A stretch of 64,000 bases of DNA from Caldilineaceae bacterium (GTDB lineage Bacteria > Chloroflexota > Anaerolineae > Caldilineales > Caldilineaceae), in assembly GCA_020846635.1 (NCBI GenBank), contig JADLDO010000020.1:248001-312000 (forward strand), given 5' to 3'. The notes beneath the pieces are model-generated. The model made no database searches, was not told where the DNA came from, and was given only the letters and a program-made list of their open reading frames with translations. The position numbers and the translations under genes were made by a program. Positions 1 through 8,590 of the stretch are shown here, in pieces; within the stretch, counting starts at the first letter, position 1; each line of letters starts with the position of its first letter.

Positions 1-144
1 CTTCAGGATGAGACGCGTATGCATGTCTATGTAGCCGACAATCCGCTCACCGCGGTGGTGATGGGAACAGGGATGATCCTGGAGAAGCCTGAGTTCTATC
101 GGGAAACCCTGACCAGTATGCAGCGCAAAAGCACCATTCATTAG
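1..144 (+). CDS. mreB: Rod shape-determining protein MreB, C-terminal end (partial)
   Basis: Only the last 47 codons are in the window; the reading frame is open from base 1 and stops at TAG 142-144. The end matches the family C-terminus: a VAxNPLTAVVMGTG segment followed by a conserved LE and a short charged tail. MreB is the bacterial actin that organises lateral wall synthesis at the inner membrane. Immediately downstream come mreC, mreD, mrdA and rodA, the other core elongasome genes, which strongly supports the call despite the short fragment. The start and ATPase motifs lie outside the window. Confidence 0.85.
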   Translation, partial: LQDETRMHVYVADNPLTAVVMGTGMILEKPEFYRETLTSMQRKSTIH

Positions 145-255
145 CGATGCTTTGTCCCTTGTTTCCGCAATTGATTCTGCGATTGCCTTTGCAATCGTCA
201 CTACAACCGTCTCTGCGCGTATCTTTCCACAACGTAATTCCAAGACAAAAACCTT

Positions 256-1314
256 ATGCGTGATACCGAAAGAAGGCCGTGGTCGTTTGGCGATATTGGA
301 ATTCGCCTGGTGATTCTCGGTTTGGCCTCCCTGGTACTGATGGCTTTGCAGGTTACGGGCCGTCTGGAACCAGTGCAGAGCGCCATTACTCTATTGACTT
401 CCCCTGCACAACTGAGCGCGACGGGCGTGACCGAGAGCATGGCCGACGCGGTCGATTTTCTCTTTGAGCTACGCAATTTACGCCAGCGGAACGCCGAGTT
501 GGAGCAGGTCAACTCGAACTTGCTTGTCGAGAATTTTGAACTGCGCGAAGTGCAGCGTGAAAACGAACTCATGCGCCAGATGTTGGCCTTTGCACAGACG
601 CGGCCCGGCCTAGACCTGCGTGGCGCTCAGATTGTTGCCCAGGTCATCGGCCAGGAGAGCAACAACTTTCTGGGCTATATCATGCTCGACCTGGGCGCAA
701 ATCATGGTATTGAGGTGGGCTTTCCCGTGGTCACAGATCAAGGGCTTGTGGGGCGCATCAGCCAAGTGAATGATACGACCTCCAAAGTGCTCCTGATTGG
801 CGATTCCAGCAGCGCGGTCAATGCGCTTTTGCAAAGCAGTCGCCTCAATGGCGTAGTACGCGGCGCGCCGGGTGGCGACTTGATCATGGATTACATTCCC
901 CAGGGCAGAACCTTTTCCATTGGCGAAGTCGTGCTGACCTCTGGGCTGGGAGGACGTTTTCCCAAAGGCATTCCCATTGGTCAGGTCGTGGAGATCCGCC
1001 AGCGCGATATTGATGTCTTTCAACAGGCGGTTGTGCGCCCTACCGTGGACTTTCCCCGCCTGGAACTGGTGATGGTGGTGACGAACTTTGACCCGTTGGA
1101 GGATGTGCCGGAACTGCTGGTGCCGGAGGTTGCGCCCACAAGCGAGGATGGGGTGAATCCTTTGGAAGCGGAAGCGCCCCTGGATGGCGCTGCGCCGGAC
1201 GGGGGTGCAGTCGATGACGCGGGGCTGGATGCATCGCCTGTAGAGGGGGTGGCCCCAGATGTGAACCAGGCAGTGGAAGGTACGCCTCAATCGTCCGGCG
1301 AGGGTGGGCAGTGA
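256..1314 (+). CDS. mreC: Rod shape-determining protein MreC
   Basis: This 352-residue protein starts at ATG 256. It has one N-terminal membrane segment (about residues 17-37), a coiled-coil rich in Glu/Asn/Leu (about 73-112) and the periplasmic/extracellular beta-barrel domain (about 120-275) with the typical GANHGIEVGFPVVTDQGLVG stretch. The last 70 residues are an acidic Pro/Ala/Gly-rich tail that most MreC proteins lack and which is probably disordered. MreC links MreB to penicillin-binding protein 2 and RodA in the elongasome. The 111-base gap from mreB and the 4-base GTGA overlap with mreD point to one operon. Confidence 0.95.
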   Translation: MRDTERRPWSFGDIGIRLVILGLASLVLMALQVTGRLEPVQSAITLLTSPAQLSATGVTESMADAVDFLFELRNLRQRNAELEQVNSNLLVENFELREVQRENELMRQMLAFAQTRPGLDLRGAQIVAQVIGQESNNFLGYIMLDLGANHGIEVGFPVVTDQGLVGRISQVNDTTSKVLLIGDSSSAVNALLQSSRLNGVVRGAPGGDLIMDYIPQGRTFSIGEVVLTSGLGGRFPKGIPIGQVVEIRQRDIDVFQQAVVRPTVDFPRLELVMVVTNFDPLEDVPELLVPEVAPTSEDGVNPLEAEAPLDGAAPDGGAVDDAGLDASPVEGVAPDVNQAVEGTPQSSGEGGQ

Positions 1315-1826
1315 ACCGGGGCGCGCTCTACTACATGATGCTGCCGCTGATCGGCGCGGCCTGTCTTTTTCAGGCAACCGCGGCGGCGCGCATCAAAATC
1401 TATGATGTGAAGCCGGATCTTGTGCTGCTGCTGGTGGTGATTGGCACGCTGGTCTATGGGGGGCGTCTGGGACTGGTATGGGCCTTTTTCGGGGGGCTAG
1501 GGCTGGATATTTTCAGTGGTGGCCCGATGGGAAGCTCCAGCCTGGCTTTGATGGCTGCGGTGTTGGTGGCAAATTTTGGACATCGTACCTTGTCGCGTTT
1601 TAACGTCTTTGTGCCGCTGGTTGGCATGGTGGTGGGGACGTTGGCCTATGCGGGCGCTTACATGGGCATCTTAGGTGTGTTACAATATCTGGACGTAGCG
1701 CAGCACCAAATGCCTGTGCTTGCAACGGTGCAAAAAGTCGTTTTGCCTGCGATCGTCTATAACACCACGCTCATGGTCCTGTTGATCCCGTTTCTCAACC
1801 GGATTCCCGAAAGCCAAGATTTGTGA
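1311..1826 (+). CDS. mreD: Rod shape-determining protein MreD
   Basis: This 171-residue integral membrane protein starts at GTG 1311, which overlaps the TGA stop of mreC (translational coupling). It has five or so hydrophobic segments and the family signature near the N-terminus (KPDLVLLLVV) followed by the glycine-rich GLVWAFFGGLGLDIFSG loop. MreD is a membrane partner of MreC and the RodA/PBP2 complex in side-wall synthesis. Its length is normal for the family. Confidence 0.92.
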   Translation: MNRGALYYMMLPLIGAACLFQATAAARIKIYDVKPDLVLLLVVIGTLVYGGRLGLVWAFFGGLGLDIFSGGPMGSSSLALMAAVLVANFGHRTLSRFNVFVPLVGMVVGTLAYAGAYMGILGVLQYLDVAQHQMPVLATVQKVVLPAIVYNTTLMVLLIPFLNRIPESQDL

Positions 1827-1873
1827 GTGTCCTGTGAGAAATCGGGTGACGTTCGGGTTATTTGCCATACACT

Positions 1874-4063
1874 ATGTTTGAAACAACACGTAGGGATACC
1901 TCTCGCCTGTCCATTTTCCTCTTTCGGGCAGCGATTTTTCTGGTCTTTATCTTTGTGGGGGTGCGGCTCTATCAACTCCAAGTGATTGAAGGCAGCAGTT
2001 ATCGCCAAGATGCCGACAACAATCGTTTTGATTTGATTGAAGTGCCTCCCAAGCGCGGCGTGATCTATGACCGCACAGGTACAATTCTTGCGCGCAATCG
2101 TCCCAGCTTTGAAGTGGCGTTGGTCCCGGAAGACTTGCCTTTTGATGACCCGGAGACGGAGCTGGACGAAGAGGCATTAGCGATTGAAGAAGTTTTGCAT
2201 ACGATTGGCGCCGACAGCGACGAGGCTGTCGCGCTGCGGATCGCTGAGGTCCTCTTCTTGCGGTTGGGCCGCGCTGATTTTTCACGCACCGTGGGCGCTG
2301 CGGGCGTGCAACTCGACTATGTTACGGTGGCAGGCTCCACGCAGTTGATCTGGCGTGAGGATGGCAACGCACCGCAAGAGCTTGTCCAACCGCTGTTGTT
2401 GCCCGATATTTCTAAGCCCTTGCCGATGGAAGGGCTGGTGGCATTGGTGCGGCGGGCGATTACATTGGAGCGCCAGGGCAGCGCATCCAAGCCGGTGCCG
2501 ATTGTGGACTTGGTGACACAGGATCATGCCTTTGAAATTGAAGAAGCGCGTTGGCGGCTTCCAGCCGTTCGGGTCAACGAAGTTCCCGTTCGCGAGTATA
2601 CTGAGGGCGAACTCGTCAGCCATATTTTAGGCTTTATGGGGCCGATTCCAGCTTTTGCCGCGCAGGATTATAAGGAGCGCGGTTATACCAACCCCAATGA
2701 GCGCGTTGGGTTAAATGGGCTGGAATATTCCTACCAGCGCGAGTTGCGGGGCATCCCCGGCTATAAAAATGTCGAAGTTGATATTTTGGGGCGTGAGATG
2801 CGGACGGTGGGTGAGGTTGCCGAAGCTGTACCCGGCTCAAACCTGATTCTGAACATCGACGCCCGTTTGCAACGAGTGATGATGGATGCGCTGCAAGCCA
2901 AGATGACCGAGGTCGAGTCACCCTGGGGCGTGGCGATTGCAATGAACCCCATGACAGGTGCAGTGGAGGGCATGGTCAGCTTGCCCTCGTATGACAACAA
3001 TGTCTTTGCCGAAAAGATCAACGCAGAGTATTTGAAGCTGGAGGCAGACGAGCGCCGCCCCCTGATTAACTACGCGATTGGCGGTCTTTATCCCCCCGGT
3101 TCTACCTTTAAGATGGTAACATCCGCTGCTGCGCTGCAAGAGAAGGTCATCACACCCGATACACTACTCACCGATGCAGGCCCGATTTATTTGCCCAACC
3201 GTTTCTACCCCAATGATATGTCGTTGGCGCAGCCATTTGTGAGTTGGAACCACAAATATGGCATTTATCACGGGCCGATCAATGTCGTGCAGGCATTGGC
3301 GCTGTCGAATGACATTTTCTTCTATATGCTCGGCGGTGGCTATCCGCCTACCCAGTTTCAAGGGTTGGGTGTGCGCAACCTGGCAAAGTGGACTGAACTC
3401 TTTGGCTATGGGCCGGCTACAGGCATTGACTTGCCGGGTGAGGTCGGGGCAGTCGTGCCCGATGATCAGTGGAAGCGCCAGTTGTATGCGGAAAGCTGGA
3501 CAACAGGCGACAGCTACAATATGTCCATCGGGCAGGGCTTCGTGCTGGCGACGCCGCTGCAAGTCTTGGTGAGTACAGCAGCCGTGGCGAATGGCGGCAA
3601 GGTTGTACAGCCGCAGGTCGTCTATCAGATTACAGACGCCGCGGATGGGTTGCAGCGTGACTTTACGCCGCGCTTTACGCGTGAGTTGCCGCTGGATGAC
3701 GGGCTGATTGAGGTCGTGCAGCAAGGCATGTGGTCTGTCGTCAACGCGCCGAATGGCACAGGCTATGCCGTTAAGCTAGAGAATCCCGACATTGTGGTCG
3801 CAGGCAAAACGGGGACCGCAGAGTATTGTGATGCCATTCCAAAGGAAGATAATCCAGAGGAGCTAGATTGTCGTTACGTGGATAACCCAAATGGCCCTGA
3901 CTATCTGCCGACCCATGCGTGGATGGTTGCCTATGCGCCCTTTGAAGCGCCGGAGATTGCCGTTGTGGTCTTTGTCTATGATGGTGGCGAGGGTTCGGCG
4001 GTGGCTGCGCCCGTTGCCAAGACCATTTTAGAGGCCTATTTTAACGAGATTCATCCTCGCTAA
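1874..4063 (+). CDS. mrdA: Penicillin-binding protein 2 (elongasome transpeptidase)
   Basis: A class B PBP of about 729 residues. I prefer ATG 1874 over the in-frame TTG 1862, though neither has a clear ribosome site. An N-terminal membrane anchor (about residues 12-32) is followed by the pedestal domain with the PPKRGVIYDRTG box and then the transpeptidase domain. All three active-site motifs are visible: the STFK serine motif at about residue 410, the SND motif, and KTGTAE. An acidic Glu/Asp/Ala-rich insertion of about 100 residues sits in the pedestal region. It cross-links peptidoglycan with the RodA glycosyltransferase encoded three genes downstream. Confidence 0.95.
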   Translation: MFETTRRDTSRLSIFLFRAAIFLVFIFVGVRLYQLQVIEGSSYRQDADNNRFDLIEVPPKRGVIYDRTGTILARNRPSFEVALVPEDLPFDDPETELDEEALAIEEVLHTIGADSDEAVALRIAEVLFLRLGRADFSRTVGAAGVQLDYVTVAGSTQLIWREDGNAPQELVQPLLLPDISKPLPMEGLVALVRRAITLERQGSASKPVPIVDLVTQDHAFEIEEARWRLPAVRVNEVPVREYTEGELVSHILGFMGPIPAFAAQDYKERGYTNPNERVGLNGLEYSYQRELRGIPGYKNVEVDILGREMRTVGEVAEAVPGSNLILNIDARLQRVMMDALQAKMTEVESPWGVAIAMNPMTGAVEGMVSLPSYDNNVFAEKINAEYLKLEADERRPLINYAIGGLYPPGSTFKMVTSAAALQEKVITPDTLLTDAGPIYLPNRFYPNDMSLAQPFVSWNHKYGIYHGPINVVQALALSNDIFFYMLGGGYPPTQFQGLGVRNLAKWTELFGYGPATGIDLPGEVGAVVPDDQWKRQLYAESWTTGDSYNMSIGQGFVLATPLQVLVSTAAVANGGKVVQPQVVYQITDAADGLQRDFTPRFTRELPLDDGLIEVVQQGMWSVVNAPNGTGYAVKLENPDIVVAGKTGTAEYCDAIPKEDNPEELDCRYVDNPNGPDYLPTHAWMVAYAPFEAPEIAVVVFVYDGGEGSAVAAPVAKTILEAYFNEIHPR

Positions 4064-4138
4064 TGGCTGTTTGTGGGCGGCAGTTTGGCTGCCCTTGCGC
4101 TGTTGACGCTATAAGGAGCGGGCAGCGATTAGGTTCAT

Positions 4139-5281
4139 ATGATGTCACCGACCAAAGAGCTTGGCCCACAATCCAATCCAGAACAAGAGCCGGGCGCGCA
4201 GGGTGAGACGCTTTCGACACAGCGATCCGCGCGTCCTCTGGCTGTTCCTTTGGATTCTGTACCGCTGGATGGCGTACAGAAGGATGAGAGTAACGGGTCG
4301 GGCAAGGGTCATGGCGAGGAGCAAAATGGGAGCAATGGGGTGCATCATCATGGCGATGCGCCTCCTGTAGAGCTCTCTGGCGACGGGGCCAACAAAGCGG
4401 CTCCTGAGGCTGGACCGGCTGCTGCAGAAGATGTGCCTGCCGCGGATGAAGCGCCGGTGTTGACGGATGGCATGACCACGCCGCGCAGTGCTGTGAAGAT
4501 TAAGGGCCGTCCGGGCGGGGTATCGCTTGAGTTGGGCGAGGGTGATTGGGATGAGTTGATCCACTTGCTGGCGGATCGGCTGAACGCGGCGGAAGGTTTC
4601 TTCCGCGGTGGGCGTGTGGTGCTGGACGTGGGGCCGCGACCTCTGGTGGAAGAGCAACTGCGCCAGGTACGCAATTTGTTGGAGTTCCACGAGATGCAGT
4701 TGACGATTGTGCGCTCGACTGCGGAACGTACGCTCCAGGCAGCGATGGAGGTGGGAGTTTCCACCAGCAGCGAAGATCAGCACGAGCCGCAGCATGCTCC
4801 TGAGCCGCCGCTGATTGTGCCGGATGGGCCTCCCAATGCCTATACGCCAAGTCCCTATGTCACGCCGGAGGCTCTGCCCAATCGACCGAATCATTTTGTA
4901 CACCGAGGCAATTTGCGCTCCGGGCAGGTGTTACGCAAGACGGAAAGCATTGTTGTGATCGGCGATGTAAATCCTGGCGCCCAAGTGATTAGCGGTGGGG
5001 ATATTATGGTATGGGGACGGCTGCGCGGGGTGGCGCACGCAGGGGCAGACGGCAATCGTCGCGCTGTGGTGACAGCCATTGATTTTGTGCCCACGCAGTT
5101 GCGCATCGCTAACTTAACGGCGATTGCACCCGAACAAAAGAAGGGGCGCGGGGTGGGGCTGCTATTTTGGAAGAAAGAGCCTGACCGCCGCCCAGAGATT
5201 GCTCGCGTCATTGACGGTCGTATTGTGGTGGAACCGTGGGACGAAGGCAAGCCAAATGGCCTGGGCGTATGGCGCAAATAG
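4139..5281 (+). CDS. minC: Septum site-determining protein MinC
   Basis: A 380-residue protein starting at one of two adjacent ATGs (4139, 4142), with an AAGGAG-like site upstream at about 4112. The first 110 residues are low-complexity, acidic and Gly/Pro-rich, making it longer than the usual 230-270 residues. The N-terminal MinC domain follows (about 120-205), then a Pro-rich linker, then the C-terminal beta-helix domain (about 255-365) with HRGNLRSGQ, IVVIGDVNPGAQV and GDIMVWGRLRGVAHAG. MinC inhibits FtsZ assembly away from mid-cell and is recruited by MinD, encoded 27 bases downstream. Confidence 0.93.
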   Translation: MMSPTKELGPQSNPEQEPGAQGETLSTQRSARPLAVPLDSVPLDGVQKDESNGSGKGHGEEQNGSNGVHHHGDAPPVELSGDGANKAAPEAGPAAAEDVPAADEAPVLTDGMTTPRSAVKIKGRPGGVSLELGEGDWDELIHLLADRLNAAEGFFRGGRVVLDVGPRPLVEEQLRQVRNLLEFHEMQLTIVRSTAERTLQAAMEVGVSTSSEDQHEPQHAPEPPLIVPDGPPNAYTPSPYVTPEALPNRPNHFVHRGNLRSGQVLRKTESIVVIGDVNPGAQVISGGDIMVWGRLRGVAHAGADGNRRAVVTAIDFVPTQLRIANLTAIAPEQKKGRGVGLLFWKKEPDRRPEIARVIDGRIVVEPWDEGKPNGLGVWRK

Positions 5282-5308
5282 CATAGATGCCACCTGGAGA
5301 ATGATTTC

Positions 5309-6100
5309 ATGTCGGGTAGTGTCATTACGGTAACTTCCGGTAAGGGAGGAGTCGGTAAGACCACCACATCAGCCAACCTGGCAGTTGCACTGGCGTTGGC
5401 AGGCAAGCGAGTGATTGCGGTAGACGCAGATATCGGCCTGCGTAATCTTGACTTGGTGATGGGGCTTGAGAACCGGATTCTTCATGATTTGGTCGATGTG
5501 GTCGAGGGGCGCTGCGAACTTCAGCAAGCGTTGGTACGCGATACGCGTGTAGATTCATTGCATCTGCTCGCCGCGGCGCAAACGCGCGATAAGGCTGATG
5601 TCGGTATTCAGCAGATGGTCACGGTCTGCCGCACGCTGAGCCAGATGGCGGATTATGTGATCATCGACTCGCCCGCGGGGATTGAGCATGGCTTTCAGAG
5701 TGCTGTGGCTCCGGCGGATCGCGTCTTGATTGTGACCACGCCCGATGTGAGCGCGCTGCGTGATGCCGACAAGGTGATCTTTTTGTTGGAGCGCGACTGG
5801 AAGCACCAACCTGGGTTGGTGGTCAATCGCTACAACTACAAGCTCTCACGTACAGGTGAGCTGCGTGATGTGGATGACATTCTCGATATTTTGGCCGTTG
5901 ATCTTTTGGGTGTTGTGCCGGAGGATAAGAGCATTGTCCTCGCCACCGATCGGGGTACGCCGGTTTCGCTGAACAAGCGCATGTGGGTGAGCCAGGCATA
6001 CCGCAATATCGCGCAGCGTGTCATGGGCAACAATGTGCCCTTGATGGATTTCCGAGAGCCAGGTCTTTTTGAGGCGATTGGGCGGATCTTTGGACGTTAG
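5309..6100 (+). CDS. minD: Septum site-determining ATPase MinD
   Basis: A 263-residue protein of normal length. It has a deviant Walker A motif, GKGGVGKTT (residues 11-19), the ADIGLRNLDLVMGLE switch region, and a C-terminal amphipathic helix (about 252-263, ending IGRIFGR) that fits a membrane-targeting sequence. MinD dimerises on ATP at the membrane and recruits MinC. No minE follows: rodA begins 3 bases after the stop. This suggests that another topological factor (DivIVA/MinJ-like, or none) positions MinCD in this organism. Confidence 0.96.
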   Translation: MSGSVITVTSGKGGVGKTTTSANLAVALALAGKRVIAVDADIGLRNLDLVMGLENRILHDLVDVVEGRCELQQALVRDTRVDSLHLLAAAQTRDKADVGIQQMVTVCRTLSQMADYVIIDSPAGIEHGFQSAVAPADRVLIVTTPDVSALRDADKVIFLLERDWKHQPGLVVNRYNYKLSRTGELRDVDDILDILAVDLLGVVPEDKSIVLATDRGTPVSLNKRMWVSQAYRNIAQRVMGNNVPLMDFREPGLFEAIGRIFGR

Positions 6101-6103
6101 TCT

Positions 6104-7204
6104 ATGAATGAACGACTGCTTTGGCGTAATTTTGACTGGGCGCTTTGTATTGTGGTCCTGCTCTTGACGGGCATTGGCATCGCAATGGTCTACAGCGCCA
6201 CAGCCAACACGATTGATCTCTATGATTACTGGTCGAGGCAAGCGACCTTTGCCGCGGTCGGTTTAGTGGGCATGGTGATCGTCGCTTTCATCGACTATCG
6301 CCATTTGGAGATGCTGGCGCCGCCCGCCTTTCTTGCCTTTGTTGGCATGTTGGTGGCGGTATTTATCTTTGGCGAAAGCCAGGGTACAGGTTCGCAGCGG
6401 TGGATTTCCATCGGCGGGACATTGGTGCAGCCGACGGAGTTGGGCAAATTCCTGCTCATCATTTTTATGGCTTGGTACCTGAGTTGGTTCCAAGACCGCA
6501 TGTATAAACTGCAATACCTGATTGTTGCGCTGATACTTTTGCTAGGCCCATTGGTGCTGATCTACCTTCAGCCCAATCTGTCGATGACGCTGACCTATGC
6601 TTTCCTGGGCGGCACGTTGATTTTGATTGGCGGTATCCGCTATTGGCAGTTGTTTTTGCTGGTCGGCAGCGCGGCGTCCGCTGTCCCTATTTTGCTCGCC
6701 ACACTGCATGGCTATATGTTGCAGCGTCTTGAAATGTTCTTCTCCCCCGGCTCTAATCCTGAGGGGGAATTTAACATTGACCAGGCGTTGATTGCGATTG
6801 GCAATGGGGGATGGTTGGGGCGTGGCTTTGGACATGGCAGTCAGAACCAGTTGCACTTTCTACGTGTGCGTCACTCGGACTTTATCTACAGCGTCATTTC
6901 GGAGGAATTGGGTTGGGTGGGCGCAATGATCATCCTTGCCTTGCTCCTCTTTGTGGTCTGGCGGCTGCTGCGTATTGCGGATCGTGCGCAGGATCAGTTT
7001 GGGCGCTTGCTGGCAACAGGCGTGGCGGCGATTATCTTCTTCCAGACGGTGGTCAACGTGGGGATGAATTTGAGCTTGCTGCCGGTGACGGGGTTGACGC
7101 TGCCCTTTGTCAGCTATGGTGGCTCTAGTCTGATCTCGATGCTCTTGGCAATCGGTCTTGCCCAGAGTGTGGTCATGCGCCGCCGCAAGCTGGAGTTTGA
7201 TTAG
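6104..7204 (+). CDS. rodA: SEDS glycosyltransferase RodA
   Basis: A 366-residue polytopic protein (about ten membrane segments) of the SEDS family. Family features are the GTGSQRWISIGGTLVQPTE loop, the long extracellular loop with LHFLRVRHSDFIYSVISEE, whose Asp is the conserved catalytic residue, and the C-terminal LPFVSYGGSSL motif. RodA polymerises lipid II with PBP2. I call RodA rather than FtsW because the gene sits in the mre/mrdA operon; sequence alone does not fully separate the two. It is the last gene before a terminator. Confidence 0.92.
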   Translation: MNERLLWRNFDWALCIVVLLLTGIGIAMVYSATANTIDLYDYWSRQATFAAVGLVGMVIVAFIDYRHLEMLAPPAFLAFVGMLVAVFIFGESQGTGSQRWISIGGTLVQPTELGKFLLIIFMAWYLSWFQDRMYKLQYLIVALILLLGPLVLIYLQPNLSMTLTYAFLGGTLILIGGIRYWQLFLLVGSAASAVPILLATLHGYMLQRLEMFFSPGSNPEGEFNIDQALIAIGNGGWLGRGFGHGSQNQLHFLRVRHSDFIYSVISEELGWVGAMIILALLLFVVWRLLRIADRAQDQFGRLLATGVAAIIFFQTVVNVGMNLSLLPVTGLTLPFVSYGGSSLISMLLAIGLAQSVVMRRRKLEFD

Positions 7205-7228
7205 CAACCTACCAGGCCAACTAAGACC

Positions 7229-7278
7229 ACCCTCCCGCGCCCAAAGGGCTCCCGTCAGAAGCTTCCGGGAGGGTTTTT
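7229..7278 (+). terminator. Rho-independent terminator of the shape operon
   Basis: Inverted arms ACCCTCCCG (7229-7237) and CGGGAGGGT (7266-7274) are followed directly by TTTTTATT. The stem lies 25 bases after rodA and between convergent genes. Its right half (7259-7273, AAGCTTCCGGGAGGG) is identical to the arm of the palindromes at 15252 and 16349, so it is a decayed copy of the same repeat used as a terminator. Confidence 0.75.
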
Positions 7279-7280
7279 AT

Positions 7281-8045
7281 TCAGCCCAACGTTCGCCGCA
7301 AGAATTCCAATGCCGGTGCAGCTTCGGCCTGGAAATCCTCCCAGCGACATTCAATCGAAACCATCCTCTCATAGCGGGCCTGGCGCAAGGTATCCGCAAA
7401 TTCGGCATACGGATAGTGGCCCGATCCAGGGGCGCGGCGTCCTGTATCTGCGACATGGATGTGCTTGATCCACTTTTGATACTCCAGAATCTGGGCTAAT
7501 GGTTCCTGCTCTTCGTCCATATGGTAAAAATCGGCCAACACCTGAATGTTGGGCCGGTTCACGGCTTCTGCCAGGGAGACACCCTCGGCAACGCTGTGGA
7601 TGACGTTGGATTCCTTGCGGTTCAACGGCTCGATGACGACGGTGACGCCAGTGTCTTCCGCTGCGTCGGCAACGCGATGCAAAAAGGCGATGATCTGCTT
7701 GCGTGCCTCCTCTGCCGGAAAGCCATCGGGAATGGCACGCGCAACACCACTGCCAAAGACAATAATCTCGCTGCCAATCTCCTGCACGCGGGCCAATGCA
7801 TTGTCCACGTAGCGCCCGATGCGGCCCGCATCGACCTCCGGCCCGACGATCTTCAAGGCTCCGGGTAAAAAGACATTCAACGCGGCGACCGGTAGCGGCG
7901 CGGCTTTGTGTTGCGCGAGCATGGCAGAGACGGCGTCGCCATTTTCCTCCGGCAAGAGGGAGGTGACTTTGCACTCGATAAAGTCAAAGCCTGCGGCAAG
8001 GGCGATGGACGCCTCTTCGATGTTGCAGCAGCAGCCGATGCGCAT
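7281..8045 (-). CDS. Sugar phosphate isomerase/epimerase-like TIM-barrel protein
   Basis: A 254-residue protein of the xylose isomerase-like / AP-endonuclease-2 superfamily. Probable metal and substrate residues sit in the family positions: the Glu of VVIEPLNRKESN at about residue 150, the Asp/His of ADFYHMDEE, the His of KHIHVADTGRRAPG and the Glu of MVSIECRW. It resembles the hydroxypyruvate isomerase / D-tagatose epimerase group, but the substrate cannot be read from the sequence. The neighbouring VOC gene on the same strand is 42 bases upstream, so the two may be co-transcribed. Confidence 0.8.
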   Translation of the reverse strand: MRIGCCCNIEEASIALAAGFDFIECKVTSLLPEENGDAVSAMLAQHKAAPLPVAALNVFLPGALKIVGPEVDAGRIGRYVDNALARVQEIGSEIIVFGSGVARAIPDGFPAEEARKQIIAFLHRVADAAEDTGVTVVIEPLNRKESNVIHSVAEGVSLAEAVNRPNIQVLADFYHMDEEQEPLAQILEYQKWIKHIHVADTGRRAPGSGHYPYAEFADTLRQARYERMVSIECRWEDFQAEAAPALEFLRRTLG

Positions 8046-8087
8046 GATGAACTCTCCTTGATCTGTCCCTGTTTTTGGCTGAAATCA

Positions 8088-8468
8088 CTAAATCTCGGCG
8101 TAGATTTCCAGCATGTTCCCTTCTGGATCGGCAAAGTAGACGGTCCGGTGCCCCCTGGGCTGGTCAGTCGGCGGCTCCAAGATCGCCACGCCCTTTGCAA
8201 GAAGCTGCTGATAGCAAAGATCGACTTCTGCAGGAGTTACAAGAAAAGCAATTTGCACTCCTGGTAGCTCTGGGCGTACACCGCTACCGTCGTAGCCGCG
8301 CGTGCGCTTGCGTAGTGCAAGCAGCACTGAACCAGCGCGCAACGCCAGGCCTGTATCGGATTCTGAATCGACTGGAAAGTCAAAGAGATCGCGGTAGAAC
8401 GCCTTCATACGATCCAGGTCTTCACAGAGGACGATCACATAGGTTAGATGTAGAGCGGGTGTAAGCAT
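8088..8468 (-). CDS. VOC-family (glyoxalase/bleomycin-resistance fold) protein
   Basis: A single VOC domain of about 126 residues starting at ATG 8468; a longer in-frame extension to 8549 runs into the nuoN terminator hairpin and is unlikely. Paired beta-alpha-beta modules are visible: HLTYVIVLCEDLDRMKAFYRD at the start and the closing GHRTVYFADPEGNMLEIYAE, which carries the typical metal-ligand Glu. Members include lactoylglutathione lyase-like enzymes, dioxygenases and drug-binding proteins. No specific activity can be assigned. Confidence 0.8.
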   Translation of the reverse strand: MLTPALHLTYVIVLCEDLDRMKAFYRDLFDFPVDSESDTGLALRAGSVLLALRKRTRGYDGSGVRPELPGVQIAFLVTPAEVDLCYQQLLAKGVAILEPPTDQPRGHRTVYFADPEGNMLEIYAEI

Positions 8469-8533
8469 GGATGAGGCTCCTGGTGTTGGTATCACTGCTG
8501 TCCTGTGATCGAGTGGGCTATGGTGGAGAATAG

Positions 8534-8566
8534 AACGGCCTGGCTCCATGTGGAAACCAGGCCGTT
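8534..8566 (-). terminator. Probable terminator after the nuo operon
   Basis: A perfect 10-bp inverted repeat, AACGGCCTGG / CCAGGCCGTT (8534-8543 and 8557-8566) with a 13-base loop, lies 24 bases after the nuoN stop on the minus strand. The T-rich tract after it on the minus strand is weak (TTCTATTCT), so termination may be partial and may let transcription continue into the VOC gene. Confidence 0.55.
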
Positions 8567-8590
8567 GAATTTTGTTGCTGTTTCGGTTGT

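Noticed and set aside
8469-8549. N-terminal extension of the VOC protein to 8549
   Set aside because: The extension would run into the hairpin after nuoN and has no VOC-like sequence; ATG 8468 gives the normal domain start.
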